Assembly: GCF_023195695.1 (NCBI RefSeq)
Contig: NZ_JALPQG010000001.1
Span: 1-64,000, forward strand
Direction of reading: 5' to 3'
DNA length: 64,000 bases
DNA from: Aliiroseovarius sp. S1339
Lineage (GTDB): Bacteria > Pseudomonadota > Alphaproteobacteria > Rhodobacterales > Rhodobacteraceae
The translations under genes and the position numbers were made by a program. This document shows positions 19,169 through 28,218 of this stretch, in pieces. Every line of letters starts with the position of its first letter. The stretch's first letter is position 1. The notes under the pieces were generated by a model that worked only from the letters and a program-made list of their open reading frames with translations, had not been told where the DNA came from and did no database searches.

Positions 19169-20509
19169 ATGAAAGATCACGACGCCCGGGGCATCCCGCA
19201 CACGACACCGCGCCAGTCCGCGACCTTCAGCCAAGACGTCAACAGCGACATCCGTCGCGCGGCAGCCACGGGCATTTACGACATCAGAGGCGGCGGCGCT
19301 AAACGCAAGGTGCCACATTTCGATGACCTGCTGTTCATGGGCGCGTCGATCTCTCGCTACCCGCTCGAAGGCTATCGTGAGAAATGCGAAACCAAAGTCA
19401 CACTCGGCACCCGCTTTGCAAAGAACCCGATAGAGCTTGATATCCCGATCACCATTGCGGGCATGAGTTTCGGCGCTTTGTCCGGCCCCGCGAAAGAGGC
19501 TTTGGGCCGCGGTGCAAATGCGGCAGGCACATCGACCACCACCGGTGACGGCGGCATGACACCAGAAGAACGCGGCCATTCTTCAAAGCTGGTCTATCAG
19601 TACCTGCCTTCGCGATACGGCATGAATCCCGATGATCTGCGCAAAGCCGATGCGATCGAGATTGTGGTTGGCCAAGGTGCCAAGCCCGGTGGCGGCGGCA
19701 TGTTGTTGGGGCAGAAAATCTCTGACCGCGTGGCCGAGATGCGCAACCTGCCGAAAGGCATCGATCAACGCTCGTCCTGCCGCCATCCGGATTGGACCGG
19801 CCCCGACGATCTTGAAATCAAGATCCTTGAGTTGCGCGAAATCACCGGCTGGAAGGTTCCAATCTACGTCAAGATTGCTGGCGCGCGCCCCTACTTTGAC
19901 ACGACACTCGCTGTCAAAGCCGGTGCAGATGTTGTGGTTCTGGACGGCATGCAAGGCGGCACGGCGGCAACGCAAGACGTCTTTATCGAGCATGTCGGGC
20001 AACCCACTTTGGCGTGTATTCGCCCCGCCGTAAGGGCGCTGCAAGACCTCGGCATGCACCGCGAAGTGCAGTTGATCGTCTCTGGCGGCATTCGGTCTGG
20101 TGCAGATGTGGCGAAAGCCATGGCGTTGGGGGCTGATGCTGTTGCAATCGGCACGGCCGCCCTGATCGCACTGGGTGACAACGACCCGAAATGGGAGGCC
20201 GAGTATAACGAGTTGGGCACAACTGCTGGTGCCTATGATGACTGGCATGAAGGTCTGGACCCTGCAGGCATCACCACGCAGGACCCGGAACTGATGAAAC
20301 GCTTTGACCCCATTGAAGGTGGTCGCCGGTTGAAAAACTATCTCAAGGTGCTGACGCTCGAGGCGCAAACCATCGCGCGGGCTTGTGGCAAAAATCACAT
20401 GCATAATCTGGAGCCAGAAGACCTTGTGGCCCTGACAATGGAGGCCGCCGCCATGGCCCAGGTTCCATTGGCCGGCACCGACTGGTACCCCGGCAAACCT
20501 AATACTTAA
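19169..20509 (+). CDS. mgsC: N-methylglutamate synthase subunit C (FMN glutamate synthase core)
   Basis: 446 residues, equivalent to the FMN-binding synthase domain of glutamate synthase. Visible are ITIAGMSFGALSGPAKEAL, GQGAKPGGGGMLLGQKIS, VPIYVKIAGARPYFDT and VSGGIRSGADVAKAMALGAD. The ATG at 19169 is ten bases after the mgsB stop; the frame is open far upstream through mgsB but that part is a shadow. A complete split set of mgsABC next to gmaS distinguishes it from ordinary GOGAT. Confidence 0.88.
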   Translation: MKDHDARGIPHTTPRQSATFSQDVNSDIRRAAATGIYDIRGGGAKRKVPHFDDLLFMGASISRYPLEGYREKCETKVTLGTRFAKNPIELDIPITIAGMSFGALSGPAKEALGRGANAAGTSTTTGDGGMTPEERGHSSKLVYQYLPSRYGMNPDDLRKADAIEIVVGQGAKPGGGGMLLGQKISDRVAEMRNLPKGIDQRSSCRHPDWTGPDDLEIKILELREITGWKVPIYVKIAGARPYFDTTLAVKAGADVVVLDGMQGGTAATQDVFIEHVGQPTLACIRPAVRALQDLGMHREVQLIVSGGIRSGADVAKAMALGADAVAIGTAALIALGDNDPKWEAEYNELGTTAGAYDDWHEGLDPAGITTQDPELMKRFDPIEGGRRLKNYLKVLTLEAQTIARACGKNHMHNLEPEDLVALTMEAAAMAQVPLAGTDWYPGKPNT

Positions 20510-20522
20510 TTCTAACAAACGA

Positions 20523-20549
20523 AGGGCGCGACAGTTATGTACGCGCCCT
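20523..20549 (+). promoter_or_regulatory. Hairpin between mgsC and gmaS
   Basis: AGGGCGCG at 20523-20530 and CGCGCCCT at 20542-20549 form a perfect eight-pair stem with an 11-base loop, in the 70-base gap between mgsC and gmaS. There is no U-run, so I read it as an intercistronic processing, stability or attenuation structure, not a full terminator. Confidence 0.45.
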
Positions 20550-20579
20550 CACTGTTGCGACCAATAGGGACGAAAACAA

Positions 20580-21914
20580 ATGGGAACTGACCTTGCTAAA
20601 TTCGCCAAGGATAACGGCGTAAAATATTTCATGATTTCATTCACGGATCTGTTCGGAGGCCAACGCGCCAAGCTGGTCCCTGCCCGCGCTATTGCGGACA
20701 TGCAAGAAGATGGCGCGGGCTTTGCAGGCTTCGCCACATGGCTGGACCTGACGCCTGCTCACCCTGATATGCTGGCCGTGCCAGACCCCGAAGCGGTGAT
20801 CATCCTGCCGTGGAACAAAGAAATCGCTTGGGTGCCCGCCAACTGCGTGATGGAAGGCGAACCCGTTGCCCAAGCCCCACGTAACGTGCTGCGAAAGCTG
20901 GTCGCACAAGCCGCCGAAGAAGGCATGCACGTCAAAACCGGCATCGAGGCCGAGTTCTTCCTGCTGACCCCTGCTGGCGACCAGATATCAGACGAATTCG
21001 ATACCGCCGCCAAGCCATGCTACGACCAGCAAGCTTTCATGCGCCGCTTGGACGTGATCCGCGAAATCTCTGACTACATGCTGGAACTTGGCTGGGGGGC
21101 GTACCAAAACGACCACGAGGACGCCAACGGTCAGTGGGAAATGAACTGGGATTTCGACGATGCGCTGGCGACCGCCGACAAGCATTCCTTCTTCAAGTTC
21201 ATGGCCAAATGCGTGGCCGAAAAGCACGGCTACCGCGTTACCTTCATGCCCAAGCCGATAGAGGGGCTGACCGGCAATGGCTGCCACGCCCACATCTCGG
21301 TCTGGGACGCGCCGGGCGCAGCATCCAAGACCAACGTTTTCGCCATGGAAGCGAACGATAGCAGCCAAACTGCCGAGCTTGGCCTGTCCGAGGAAGGCCG
21401 CTTCTTTCTGGGTGGTATCATGAAACACGCGTCAGCGTTGGCCGCGATCACCAACCCCACGGTGAACAGCTACAAGCGCATCAACGCGCCGCGCACGATA
21501 TCGGGGGCCACCTGGGCTCCGAACACGGTCACATGGACCGGCAACAACCGCACCCACATGGTCCGCGTTCCCGGCCCCGGCCGTTTCGAGCTGCGCTTGC
21601 CCGACGGCGCGGTGAACCCATACTTACTTCAGGCCGTCATCATTGCGGCGGGGCTATCGGGGGTGCGTACCAAAGCTGACCCGGGCAAGCGCCATGACAT
21701 CGATATGTATGCTGACGGCCACAAGGTTCGCGGTGCACCAAAGCTGCCTTTGAATATGCTCGACGCCTTGCGTGACTATGACAAAGACAAGGAACTGAAG
21801 GCGTCGATGGGCGAGGAATTTTCCAACGCTTACCTGAAGATGAAACACGAAGAATGGAACTCGTTCGTGTCGCATTTCTCCCGTTGGGAGAAAGAAAACA
21901 CACTCGATATCTAG
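20580..21914 (+). CDS. gmaS: Gamma-glutamylmethylamide synthetase
   Basis: 444 residues of the glutamine synthetase superfamily. It joins methylamine to the gamma-carboxyl of glutamate with ATP, the first step of the indirect methylamine pathway. Metal- and substrate-site regions are [38 protein letters not shown] and [19 protein letters not shown]. It is similar in length to GlnA but lacks the usual adenylylation-loop region. Assignment as GmaS rests on its place between mgsABC and tmm. Confidence 0.87.
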   Translation: MGTDLAKFAKDNGVKYFMISFTDLFGGQRAKLVPARAIADMQEDGAGFAGFATWLDLTPAHPDMLAVPDPEAVIILPWNKEIAWVPANCVMEGEPVAQAPRNVLRKLVAQAAEEGMHVKTGIEAEFFLLTPAGDQISDEFDTAAKPCYDQQAFMRRLDVIREISDYMLELGWGAYQNDHEDANGQWEMNWDFDDALATADKHSFFKFMAKCVAEKHGYRVTFMPKPIEGLTGNGCHAHISVWDAPGAASKTNVFAMEANDSSQTAELGLSEEGRFFLGGIMKHASALAAITNPTVNSYKRINAPRTISGATWAPNTVTWTGNNRTHMVRVPGPGRFELRLPDGAVNPYLLQAVIIAAGLSGVRTKADPGKRHDIDMYADGHKVRGAPKLPLNMLDALRDYDKDKELKASMGEEFSNAYLKMKHEEWNSFVSHFSRWEKENTLDI

Positions 21915-21921
21915 TCGCGGC

Positions 21922-21939
21922 GGCGGGGTGACCCCCGCC
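21922..21939 (+). promoter_or_regulatory. GC-rich hairpin between gmaS and tmm
   Basis: GGCGGGG at 21922-21928 and CCCCGCC at 21933-21939 form a seven-pair stem with a TGAC loop, in the 46-base gap between gmaS and tmm and 21 bases before the tmm ATG. No U-run follows. It may separate message levels of the two genes. Confidence 0.4.
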
Positions 21940-21960
21940 CAACACCTAACGGAGATCTAC

Positions 21961-23295
21961 ATGCCCAAACGTATCGCCATCATCGGGGCTGGCCCGTCCG
22001 GTCTTGCCCAGCTTCGCGCTTTCCAGTCTGCCAAACAAAACGGCGAGGACATCCCCGAGATCGTCTGCTTCGAGAAGCAGTCCAACTGGGGCGGTCTGTG
22101 GAACTACACGTGGCGCACGGGCGTGGATCAGTATGGCGAGCCGGTGCATGGGTCGATGTATCGCTACCTTTGGTCGAACGGCCCCAAGGAAGGTTTGGAG
22201 TTCGCAGATTATTCCTTCGAGGAACATTTCGGCAAGCAAATCGCCTCCTACCCGCCCCGCGCGGTGTTGTTCGACTATATTGAAGGACGTGTGAAGAAGG
22301 CCGGGGTGCGCGACCAGATCCGCTTCGAGACTGCCGTGCGGCGCGTAGAGTTTGAGAACGGCAAGTTCGAGGTCACCGTCAAAGACCTGCCGAACGACCA
22401 TGAATACACCGAGACATTCGACCATGTGATCTGTGCCTCTGGCCACTTCTCAACCCCGAATGTGCCGGAATTCGACGGGTTCGACATGTTCAAGGGCCGC
22501 GTTTTGCACGCTCACGACTTCCGCGACGCATTGGAGTTCAAAGATCAGGACTTGCTGCTGGTCGGCACATCGTATTCTGCCGAGGATATCGGCTCGCAAT
22601 GTTGGAAGTACGGCGCCAAATCGATCACCATCAGCCACCGCACCGCGCCTATGGGCTATGACTGGCCCGAAAACTGGGAAGAGGTGCCGCTGCTGGTGAA
22701 GGTCGACGGCAACACCGCGCATTTCAAGGACGGCACCACCAAGCATGTGGACGCCATTATCCTATGTACCGGCTATCAGCATCACTTCCCCTTCATGGCT
22801 GAAGACCTGCGTTTGAAAACTGCCAACCGCTTGGCGACGGCTGACCTCTACAAAGGTGTCGCGTGGGTGCACAATCCTGCGCTCTTCTATCTTGGCATGC
22901 AGGACCAGTGGTTCACTTTCAATATGTTCGACGCCCAAGCGTGGTGGGTGCGCGACGCCATCATGAGCAAGATCGCCCTGCCCTCACAGGCCAAGATGGA
23001 GGCCGACGTCGCAGACCGCATCGCGCGCGAAGATGCAGGCGCGGACGACTACGATGCCATCTGGTACCAAGGCGACTACATCAAGGAACTGATCGCCGAA
23101 ACGGACTACCCCAGCTTCGACGTGGAGGGCGCTTGTCAGGCCTTCAAGCAGTGGAAAGGCCACAAGAAGGCCGGGATCATGACCTTCCGCGACAACTGCT
23201 ACAAATCGGTGATGACCGGCACCATGGCCCCCGTCCATCATACCCCGTGGAAGGACGCGTTGGACGATAGCCTAGAGGCCTATTTGCAGAATTGA
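21961..23295 (+). CDS. tmm: Trimethylamine monooxygenase
   Basis: 444-residue flavin-containing monooxygenase that oxidises TMA to TMAO with NADPH and O2. The FAD site [15 protein letters not shown] is at residue 7. The FMO fingerprint (FxGxxxHxxxF) is [11 protein letters not shown], and the NADPH-site motif is [11 protein letters not shown] with the tyrosine typical of Tmm; [11 protein letters not shown] is the C-terminal ATG-type motif. Start ATG is preceded by GGAGA. Downstream lies a strong hairpin terminator. Bacterial FMOs can also act on indole or sulfides, but the gene context fits TMA. Confidence 0.9.
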   Translation: MPKRIAIIGAGPSGLAQLRAFQSAKQNGEDIPEIVCFEKQSNWGGLWNYTWRTGVDQYGEPVHGSMYRYLWSNGPKEGLEFADYSFEEHFGKQIASYPPRAVLFDYIEGRVKKAGVRDQIRFETAVRRVEFENGKFEVTVKDLPNDHEYTETFDHVICASGHFSTPNVPEFDGFDMFKGRVLHAHDFRDALEFKDQDLLLVGTSYSAEDIGSQCWKYGAKSITISHRTAPMGYDWPENWEEVPLLVKVDGNTAHFKDGTTKHVDAIILCTGYQHHFPFMAEDLRLKTANRLATADLYKGVAWVHNPALFYLGMQDQWFTFNMFDAQAWWVRDAIMSKIALPSQAKMEADVADRIAREDAGADDYDAIWYQGDYIKELIAETDYPSFDVEGACQAFKQWKGHKKAGIMTFRDNCYKSVMTGTMAPVHHTPWKDALDDSLEAYLQN

Positions 23296-23300
23296 GCGTC

Positions 23301-23340
23301 CCCTACGGCCCCACCTGCAAGCGGGTCGTAGGGATTATTC
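23301..23340 (+). terminator. Terminator-like hairpin after tmm
   Basis: CCCTACGGCCC at 23301-23311 pairs with GGGTCGTAGGG at 23323-23333 (one G-U pair) across an 11-base loop and is followed by ATTATTCTGTT. It starts six bases after the tmm stop and should end the rightward amt-mgs-gmaS-tmm transcripts before the convergent SMR gene. Confidence 0.6.
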
Positions 23341-23399
23341 TGTTGGCCGATTGGAGCCCATCTGGACGAGCGGGCGCAGAGTGTCTCTGAGGTATTTTC

Positions 23400-23723
23400 C
23401 TATGCAGAAGAGCTCGAAATCTTCATCAGCACGATCCCCGCAACGATCAGAAGGGCTGCGATCAGACGCAACGGCGTCAGAGCCTCCCCCAGCCCGATAA
23501 CACCCACGGCGAACGCCCCGACGGCACCAATGCCGGTCCAGACAGTGTAGGCGGTGCCAAGTGGAAGCGATCGCATCGCGATCGAAAGCAGGAAGACGCT
23601 CGCAATCATCGTGACAATAGTGATTATGCTGGGCACTAACAGCGTGAACCCCAAGGATTTTTTCATGAAGAACGTCCAAAGAACTTCCAACAAACCAGCG
23701 AAAACGAGATAAATCCAAGCCAT
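23400..23723 (-). CDS. Small multidrug resistance family exporter (SugE/Gdx-like)
   Basis: 107 residues with four hydrophobic helices. The essential SMR glutamate is in LLEVLWTF (residue 13), and LPLGTAYTVWTGIGAVGAF is the family signature. The sequence is nearer SugE/Gdx than EmrE. Gdx proteins export guanidinium and some SMR proteins export quaternary ammonium compounds, so removal of an excess or toxic methylated cation would fit the cluster. No guanidine riboswitch was recognised in the 171 bases upstream. Confidence 0.85.
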   Translation of the reverse strand: MAWIYLVFAGLLEVLWTFFMKKSLGFTLLVPSIITIVTMIASVFLLSIAMRSLPLGTAYTVWTGIGAVGAFAVGVIGLGEALTPLRLIAALLIVAGIVLMKISSSSA

Positions 23724-23894
23724 TATTTGGCCCTTTCTATTGGGCCGGCCCGTCCTGGAATCTTTTGGAAAAGCCGGTCGTCCCGCATGGGGTGTCTAGT
23801 AGTTATGAAGTTGTTACCGGCCAAAGAGTGCGCCCAAAACGTGGCTGGGCCAACCGCGTTTAAATCCCACAAAGCGACAACTCCCCTATCCCCT

Positions 23895-24281
23895 TCACTT
23901 CGGCACAAACGCCAGCCGCCGGCCGTTTAGTATCTTGAACGGCGTCGGCGGGGTTGTCTTTGAGACCCAGAAGTAGTCGCCCAGATACTCCATCACGTAC
24001 CATCCCTCCCACTCGGTATCGCTTGGCCAGATGGACTGGAATTCGTCACGCTCGGCATCGCTGCGCCATTCACCTTGGCTGGATGGGGTGCCTTCTTGCG
24101 CGAAGATTGTTGTGCCATCGGGGTCGAAATACTGTCGGTAAGCGCGACCGTCCCAAATACCGACTGCGGTGTTTCCCGTAAGAAGTGCCGTGATGTCTTC
24201 GGCCTTCAGTTTCACTGATTGCGCGACCGCTGGAACAGCAAGCAATGCGCATAGGAATGCAAGTGCGACGCGGCGCTTCAT
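23895..24281 (-). CDS. Hypothetical secreted protein coupled to the globin gene
   Basis: 128 residues with a signal peptide (FLCALLAVPAVAQS, cut about residue 20). The mature part has a repeated aromatic-glycine character: AVGIWDGRAYRQYFDPDGTT, GEWRSD and WYVMEYLGDYFWVSK. No family recognised. The pattern resembles small periplasmic domains that bind a ligand through a beta-sheet, but I cannot name one. Its ATG shares four bases with the globin stop, and that gene is coupled in the same way to tdm, so it is part of the tdm operon. Confidence 0.7.
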   Translation of the reverse strand: MKRRVALAFLCALLAVPAVAQSVKLKAEDITALLTGNTAVGIWDGRAYRQYFDPDGTTIFAQEGTPSSQGEWRSDAERDEFQSIWPSDTEWEGWYVMEYLGDYFWVSKTTPPTPFKILNGRRLAFVPK

Positions 24282-24676
24282 TCGCCCGCCACCTTTCCGT
24301 CGTTCACCAGGATCATCGCGACCCGCCGCAGCGTTGCACGCAAGCGGTCGATATGGCTACCTTCATGGCCCAGATCGTCAAGCGCTCGGTCCATGAGCGT
24401 CAGCCAGTTCTCGGCATCTTCTAAGCGGATCGGAACATGGGCGTGGATATCGCGCACGTTCATGTGGCGGTGCTTTTCCATGTAGTACTGCCGCCCGCCC
24501 ATGAAGCCGGACAGAAAATCGAACTGCTCGACCCGCGTGTGGGCAAGCCCGTGATTTTGAAGGTGTAGCGACACAATCTGGCGGCCTTCCGGCATAGACT
24601 CGACCAGATCATAGAAATGCTCGACCAACGCGCGCAAAGCGGTTTCGCCGCCGATTTGGTCAAGCACTGTTGTCAT
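24278..24676 (-). CDS. Truncated hemoglobin, group II-like
   Basis: 132 residues. The build is that of group II truncated hemoglobins: LDQIGGETALRALVEHFYDL for helices A-B, FLSGFMGGRQYYMEK for E, then HRHMNVRDIHAHVPI with candidate proximal histidines, and ENWLTLMDRAL with the tryptophan at the G8-like position. It is tied to tdm by a four-base stop-start overlap and in the same way to a secreted protein gene. Possible roles are oxygen delivery to the oxidative demethylation steps, or handling NO or an oxidant. None can be chosen from sequence. Confidence 0.82.
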   Translation of the reverse strand: MTTVLDQIGGETALRALVEHFYDLVESMPEGRQIVSLHLQNHGLAHTRVEQFDFLSGFMGGRQYYMEKHRHMNVRDIHAHVPIRLEDAENWLTLMDRALDDLGHEGSHIDRLRATLRRVAMILVNDGKVAGE

Positions 24677-27045
24677 GAGCGCGGGCGCTCTTTCTTGGGA
24701 TCGAACGCCGCCAAGTCAGGGCGGATCGTTGCGGGCAAGCGCTTTTGATGACCGTCGAGCTTGCCGATTTCCAACTGTGTTCCGGCTTCGGCATGGGCCA
24801 CATCGACCCGGGCGATCGCGATGTTGCGTCCCAGAAGCGGTGAGCGCATGGACGATGTAACCTCACCCACCTGCGCGCGGCCCACATGGACGCAATCGCC
24901 ATGGCCGACCTCAACCTGACTGTCGATATCCAGCCCCACCAGTTTGCGCATAGGATGCTCTTTACGACGGATCAGGGCATCGCGCCCGATGAAATCGTCT
25001 TCTTTGGACTTTAATGGCACAGTAAATCCGACACCTGCTTCGTAAGGATCGGTTTGGTCCGAGAAGTCATAGCCCGCAAAGATCAGCCCTGCCTCAATGC
25101 GCACCATGTCCAGCGCATCCAGCCCCATCGGTTTCAGGCCGTGCTCTTTGCCAGCGTCCCAGATTGCGTCGAAAATCTCCTCGCAATCCTTCGGGTGGCA
25201 CATCACCTCATATCCCAGTTCACCGGTATAGCCGGTGCGTGACAGAACGAAGGCGGTGCCGCTTTCGTTGTTAAGCCGCGCCGGTGTGAAACGGAACCAG
25301 CCAAGTTGATCAAATTCAGGATTGTGTGGTGCAGTCCAAGTGATTTTGCGCAGCAGATCGCGGCTTTCTGGTCCCTGCACCGCGACGTTGTGCAACTGAT
25401 CGGTCGATGCACGCACCAACACCTTCAACCCCAACTTCTCGGCCTGCTCACGGATCCATTCCCCGCCGTAGTCAGAGCCGCCAATCCAGCGGAAATTGTC
25501 GCGGCCCAACCGGAAGACGGTGCCATCGTCGATCATGCCGCCATGCTCATAGCACATCGCGGTATAAACAACGGCACCCACAGCCAAAGTCTTCATATTA
25601 CGAGTGAAGACATATTGGCACAGCGCCTCTGCATCTGGTCCTGTGATCTCGAATTTACGCAGGGGCGACAGGTCCATGATGACGGCCTTTTGTCGGCAGG
25701 CGCGGTATTCCTCAATCGGGCCGGTTTCGGCATAACAACTCGCCAACCAATAGCCGTTATACTCGATAAAGTTGCGAGTGTGCTTGGCGAAGCTGTCGTG
25801 AAATCCGGTTTGCTTGGTCATTTTAGGTTCCGCATCTGGAGTGGGCCGGTACGCGACCGAGCGTTGGAAGGTCTCTTTGCCGCTATAGGTGCGGATGTGA
25901 ATGTCGGTCGGGTTCCAGCCATTGGCCGCCGACGTGTCGTCGGGACAGGCGGAGCTGACGCAGACGATATCCGTGAGTGCGCGCAACAACACGAAGTCGC
26001 CGGGGCGCGACCATGGTTCGTCGGAATACATCACGCCATGCTCGTCAAGGAAGGTGTTGAAGAAGAAGTTGATTGCCATCCAGCCACGGCGCGGGGCAAC
26101 GCCGTAATCGGCGAGCGCCCCATTGAAGTTGGTCGAGCAGTTAACGTGGCCGGGATAACCCATGTCGTTATAATACTTCTCGGTACAAGCCATGGCGAAC
26201 GCGTCATGCCGCCCGCAGGTGTCTTGCACGACCTCGACCAACGGCAACATTTCCTGATCATAGTATTTCGCGTGTAGTCCGGGCATTGGATAAGCATGGC
26301 CCATCAGTGTGCGGGTCGTCGTCACGTCAAGCGCGTGCTCAATGCCCTTGTCCAACTTGCGCGCCGAAAAGCATTCGAAGTCAGTGCATTGGCGACCGTC
26401 CACATCCTGGATTTGGATGTAGTCGCCCGCCTTAACGAAATAGGACTCGGCGGTGGCGTTGTGGATTCTGACGTCCAGCACAGGGTCGGCCAATGGGTCC
26501 GGCAACTCGAACTTGACATGTTGCTTGATGACGGCGCGTTTCACCATGACGGTAAGTGGCGTGGTGGTGTCTTGTGCTTCAATATCCATGGCACCGCCGG
26601 GGGCCGCGATGATCACGACCCCGTCGCGCGTTGCGCGTAAGGTCTCTTCCGACTTAGCGCGGGAAATGGCGTCGAACAGCCGGATAGCTTGTGCGTGGGC
26701 CACGTCTATCGCCCGCGCGTCAAGCCCCATCCGCAAGCCACGCAGTGAATTGTCAGAGCTGACCAACAGCGCCCGCAGACCCGTGGCCTGTGCGTTGGCG
26801 CTCGTGCCCAAAATTGCCGCATCAATTCGGCCTTTGCCGTCGGCGGCAACGATCTCGGCCACCTGCCCGCCTTCATCGTTGATCACGGTGATCTGGTCAC
26901 CCGCCTCAACGGGGATCAGCACGGCGCCGGCCCCTTCGACCACATAGCGCTCTGTTCCCGGCGGCATCGAGAAGACACGAGGTTGGATAATTTCGCTGGG
27001 TTTCGGAGGGCCCGGCCTTACCTTAGGATACGGATCATCAAGCAT
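24673..27045 (-). CDS. tdm: TMAO demethylase (aldolase)
   Basis: 790 residues with the two-part build of Tdm: an N-terminal DUF1989-type metal domain (about residues 1-400) and a C-terminal GcvT tetrahydrofolate domain (about 420-780). Cysteines likely to serve the zinc site are in DGRQCTDFECFS, CGRHDAFAMAC, GHVNCSTNFNGA and VSSACPDDTSAANG. The GcvT part shows LSRTGYTGELGYEVMCHP and VGFTVPLKSKEDDFIGRDA. It converts TMAO to dimethylamine and formaldehyde, and the GcvT part may capture the formaldehyde on folate. It is the first gene of the tdm-globin-secreted protein operon. Confidence 0.88.
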   Translation of the reverse strand: MLDDPYPKVRPGPPKPSEIIQPRVFSMPPGTERYVVEGAGAVLIPVEAGDQITVINDEGGQVAEIVAADGKGRIDAAILGTSANAQATGLRALLVSSDNSLRGLRMGLDARAIDVAHAQAIRLFDAISRAKSEETLRATRDGVVIIAAPGGAMDIEAQDTTTPLTVMVKRAVIKQHVKFELPDPLADPVLDVRIHNATAESYFVKAGDYIQIQDVDGRQCTDFECFSARKLDKGIEHALDVTTTRTLMGHAYPMPGLHAKYYDQEMLPLVEVVQDTCGRHDAFAMACTEKYYNDMGYPGHVNCSTNFNGALADYGVAPRRGWMAINFFFNTFLDEHGVMYSDEPWSRPGDFVLLRALTDIVCVSSACPDDTSAANGWNPTDIHIRTYSGKETFQRSVAYRPTPDAEPKMTKQTGFHDSFAKHTRNFIEYNGYWLASCYAETGPIEEYRACRQKAVIMDLSPLRKFEITGPDAEALCQYVFTRNMKTLAVGAVVYTAMCYEHGGMIDDGTVFRLGRDNFRWIGGSDYGGEWIREQAEKLGLKVLVRASTDQLHNVAVQGPESRDLLRKITWTAPHNPEFDQLGWFRFTPARLNNESGTAFVLSRTGYTGELGYEVMCHPKDCEEIFDAIWDAGKEHGLKPMGLDALDMVRIEAGLIFAGYDFSDQTDPYEAGVGFTVPLKSKEDDFIGRDALIRRKEHPMRKLVGLDIDSQVEVGHGDCVHVGRAQVGEVTSSMRSPLLGRNIAIARVDVAHAEAGTQLEIGKLDGHQKRLPATIRPDLAAFDPKKERPRS

Positions 27046-27204
27046 GTTTTAGGTCCCCGTCGCGCCCATGTTGCATGAGTGGAATAATTCTTTAACAAAA
27101 AGAATAACCAGCCGATCTGTGTCCTGCAAAGAAAATCGGTCGGTGCGCAGACGTTTTCCGATGCTTGGCAAGAGATGGGGTGCTTTCCCGAGAGAATAGC
27201 AGCC

Positions 27205-28218
27205 TTAATGCTTAAGAATTTTTACCCGTCTGCGCGCGCGCAGCTTGGATGGCGTTTGGCCGAATTCCTCCTTCACCGCATTTGCCATGGTCGCGAGTGA
27301 TCCGAACCCCGTGGCTACGGAAATCTCTGTGAGCGGCATCAGTGTTTCTTCCACCAGGTCCTTGGCGCGCCGTGTGCGCAGTCGCTTATAAAACCTTGCG
27401 GGTGTGTCGTCGAAGACTTCTCGAAAGTTGCGCTCCAGTTGACGGGTGGACAGACGCAAGTCGCGCACCAATTCGCTAATCGGTATGGGATCGGCGAGCG
27501 TGCTCTCCATGATACGGATGGCTTGCGTAACTTGACCGTCAAATAACGCAGCGTTGTCAGCCAGGTTTTTGGGCTGCTCCGCATCGCTTTTGCGGATCGT
27601 GTGTATTAGCAGTCGATTGCCCAGCTCCGCCACTTGTGGGCCATCGAGCATTGGAGCGATCAGTCCCAGGATTAACTCTGCGGTTGCCCCCGCCCCTGCG
27701 GCGGTGACGATACCGTCTGAATTTTCCGAGAAACAATGGGTCAGGTTTGGGTGGTATCCTTCCTCCGACAGCATTTCGACATCGCGCCAATGGGTGGTAA
27801 CTTTTCCCGCAGGCGCATGTGTCGCCTTGATATATGCGGTGGCCGCGTCTGACAGCAGCGCAACCGGGCGGGCTTTGCGCTGCATTGCGCGGGCGCGCTT
27901 TAGCCATTCGTCGGAACGCGCGGTATTTGTTCCGCCCACCACAATCATGACATCAGACAGCAAATGATCAGGCACTGCCAACTCGGAGCGTACTATCATG
28001 TCGCTCCGGCTCTTGGTCAGCCCCGGCGTGTCGGACACAATGCGCCACGTGAAGCGCGCTGTGCCGCATAACTCATTGGCCAATGTTAACGTTCGGGTGA
28101 CCGATGATAGCTCGAAATCACAAAAACCCGCGCTGACGAACAGCTCGAAACTGCGGAGAGTGCTTGGTTTCCCTGCGACAGCTAAGTTCATGTTGAATTT
28201 GGTCCCGTAACGTCCCAT
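27205..28218 (-). CDS. GlxA/AraC-family transcriptional regulator
   Basis: 337 residues: DJ-1/PfpI-like N-terminal domain (FELFVSAGFCDFELSSVTRT near residue 25, VVGGTNTARSDEWL near 93) and a C-terminal AraC helix-turn-helix pair (PISELVRDLRLSTRQLERNF, then VATGFGSLATMANAVKEEFG). It is the second regulator of this build in the region and sits directly upstream of tdm in the same direction (159-base gap). A GGAGG ribosome site inside the preceding small ORF and a TAAATG junction suggest the two are co-translated. Control of tdm or of TMAO use is inferred. Confidence 0.83.
   Translation of the reverse strand: MGRYGTKFNMNLAVAGKPSTLRSFELFVSAGFCDFELSSVTRTLTLANELCGTARFTWRIVSDTPGLTKSRSDMIVRSELAVPDHLLSDVMIVVGGTNTARSDEWLKRARAMQRKARPVALLSDAATAYIKATHAPAGKVTTHWRDVEMLSEEGYHPNLTHCFSENSDGIVTAAGAGATAELILGLIAPMLDGPQVAELGNRLLIHTIRKSDAEQPKNLADNAALFDGQVTQAIRIMESTLADPIPISELVRDLRLSTRQLERNFREVFDDTPARFYKRLRTRRAKDLVEETLMPLTEISVATGFGSLATMANAVKEEFGQTPSKLRARRRVKILKH

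Noticed and set aside
17545-20509. Ordinary glutamate synthase (GOGAT) genes
   Set aside because: The amidotransferase, GXGXG and FMN parts are separate genes next to gmaS, which is the mark of N-methylglutamate synthase.
23724-23894. Guanidine riboswitch before the SMR gene
   Set aside because: Only a short GGCCC...GGGCC hairpin was seen; the conserved riboswitch core was not found.
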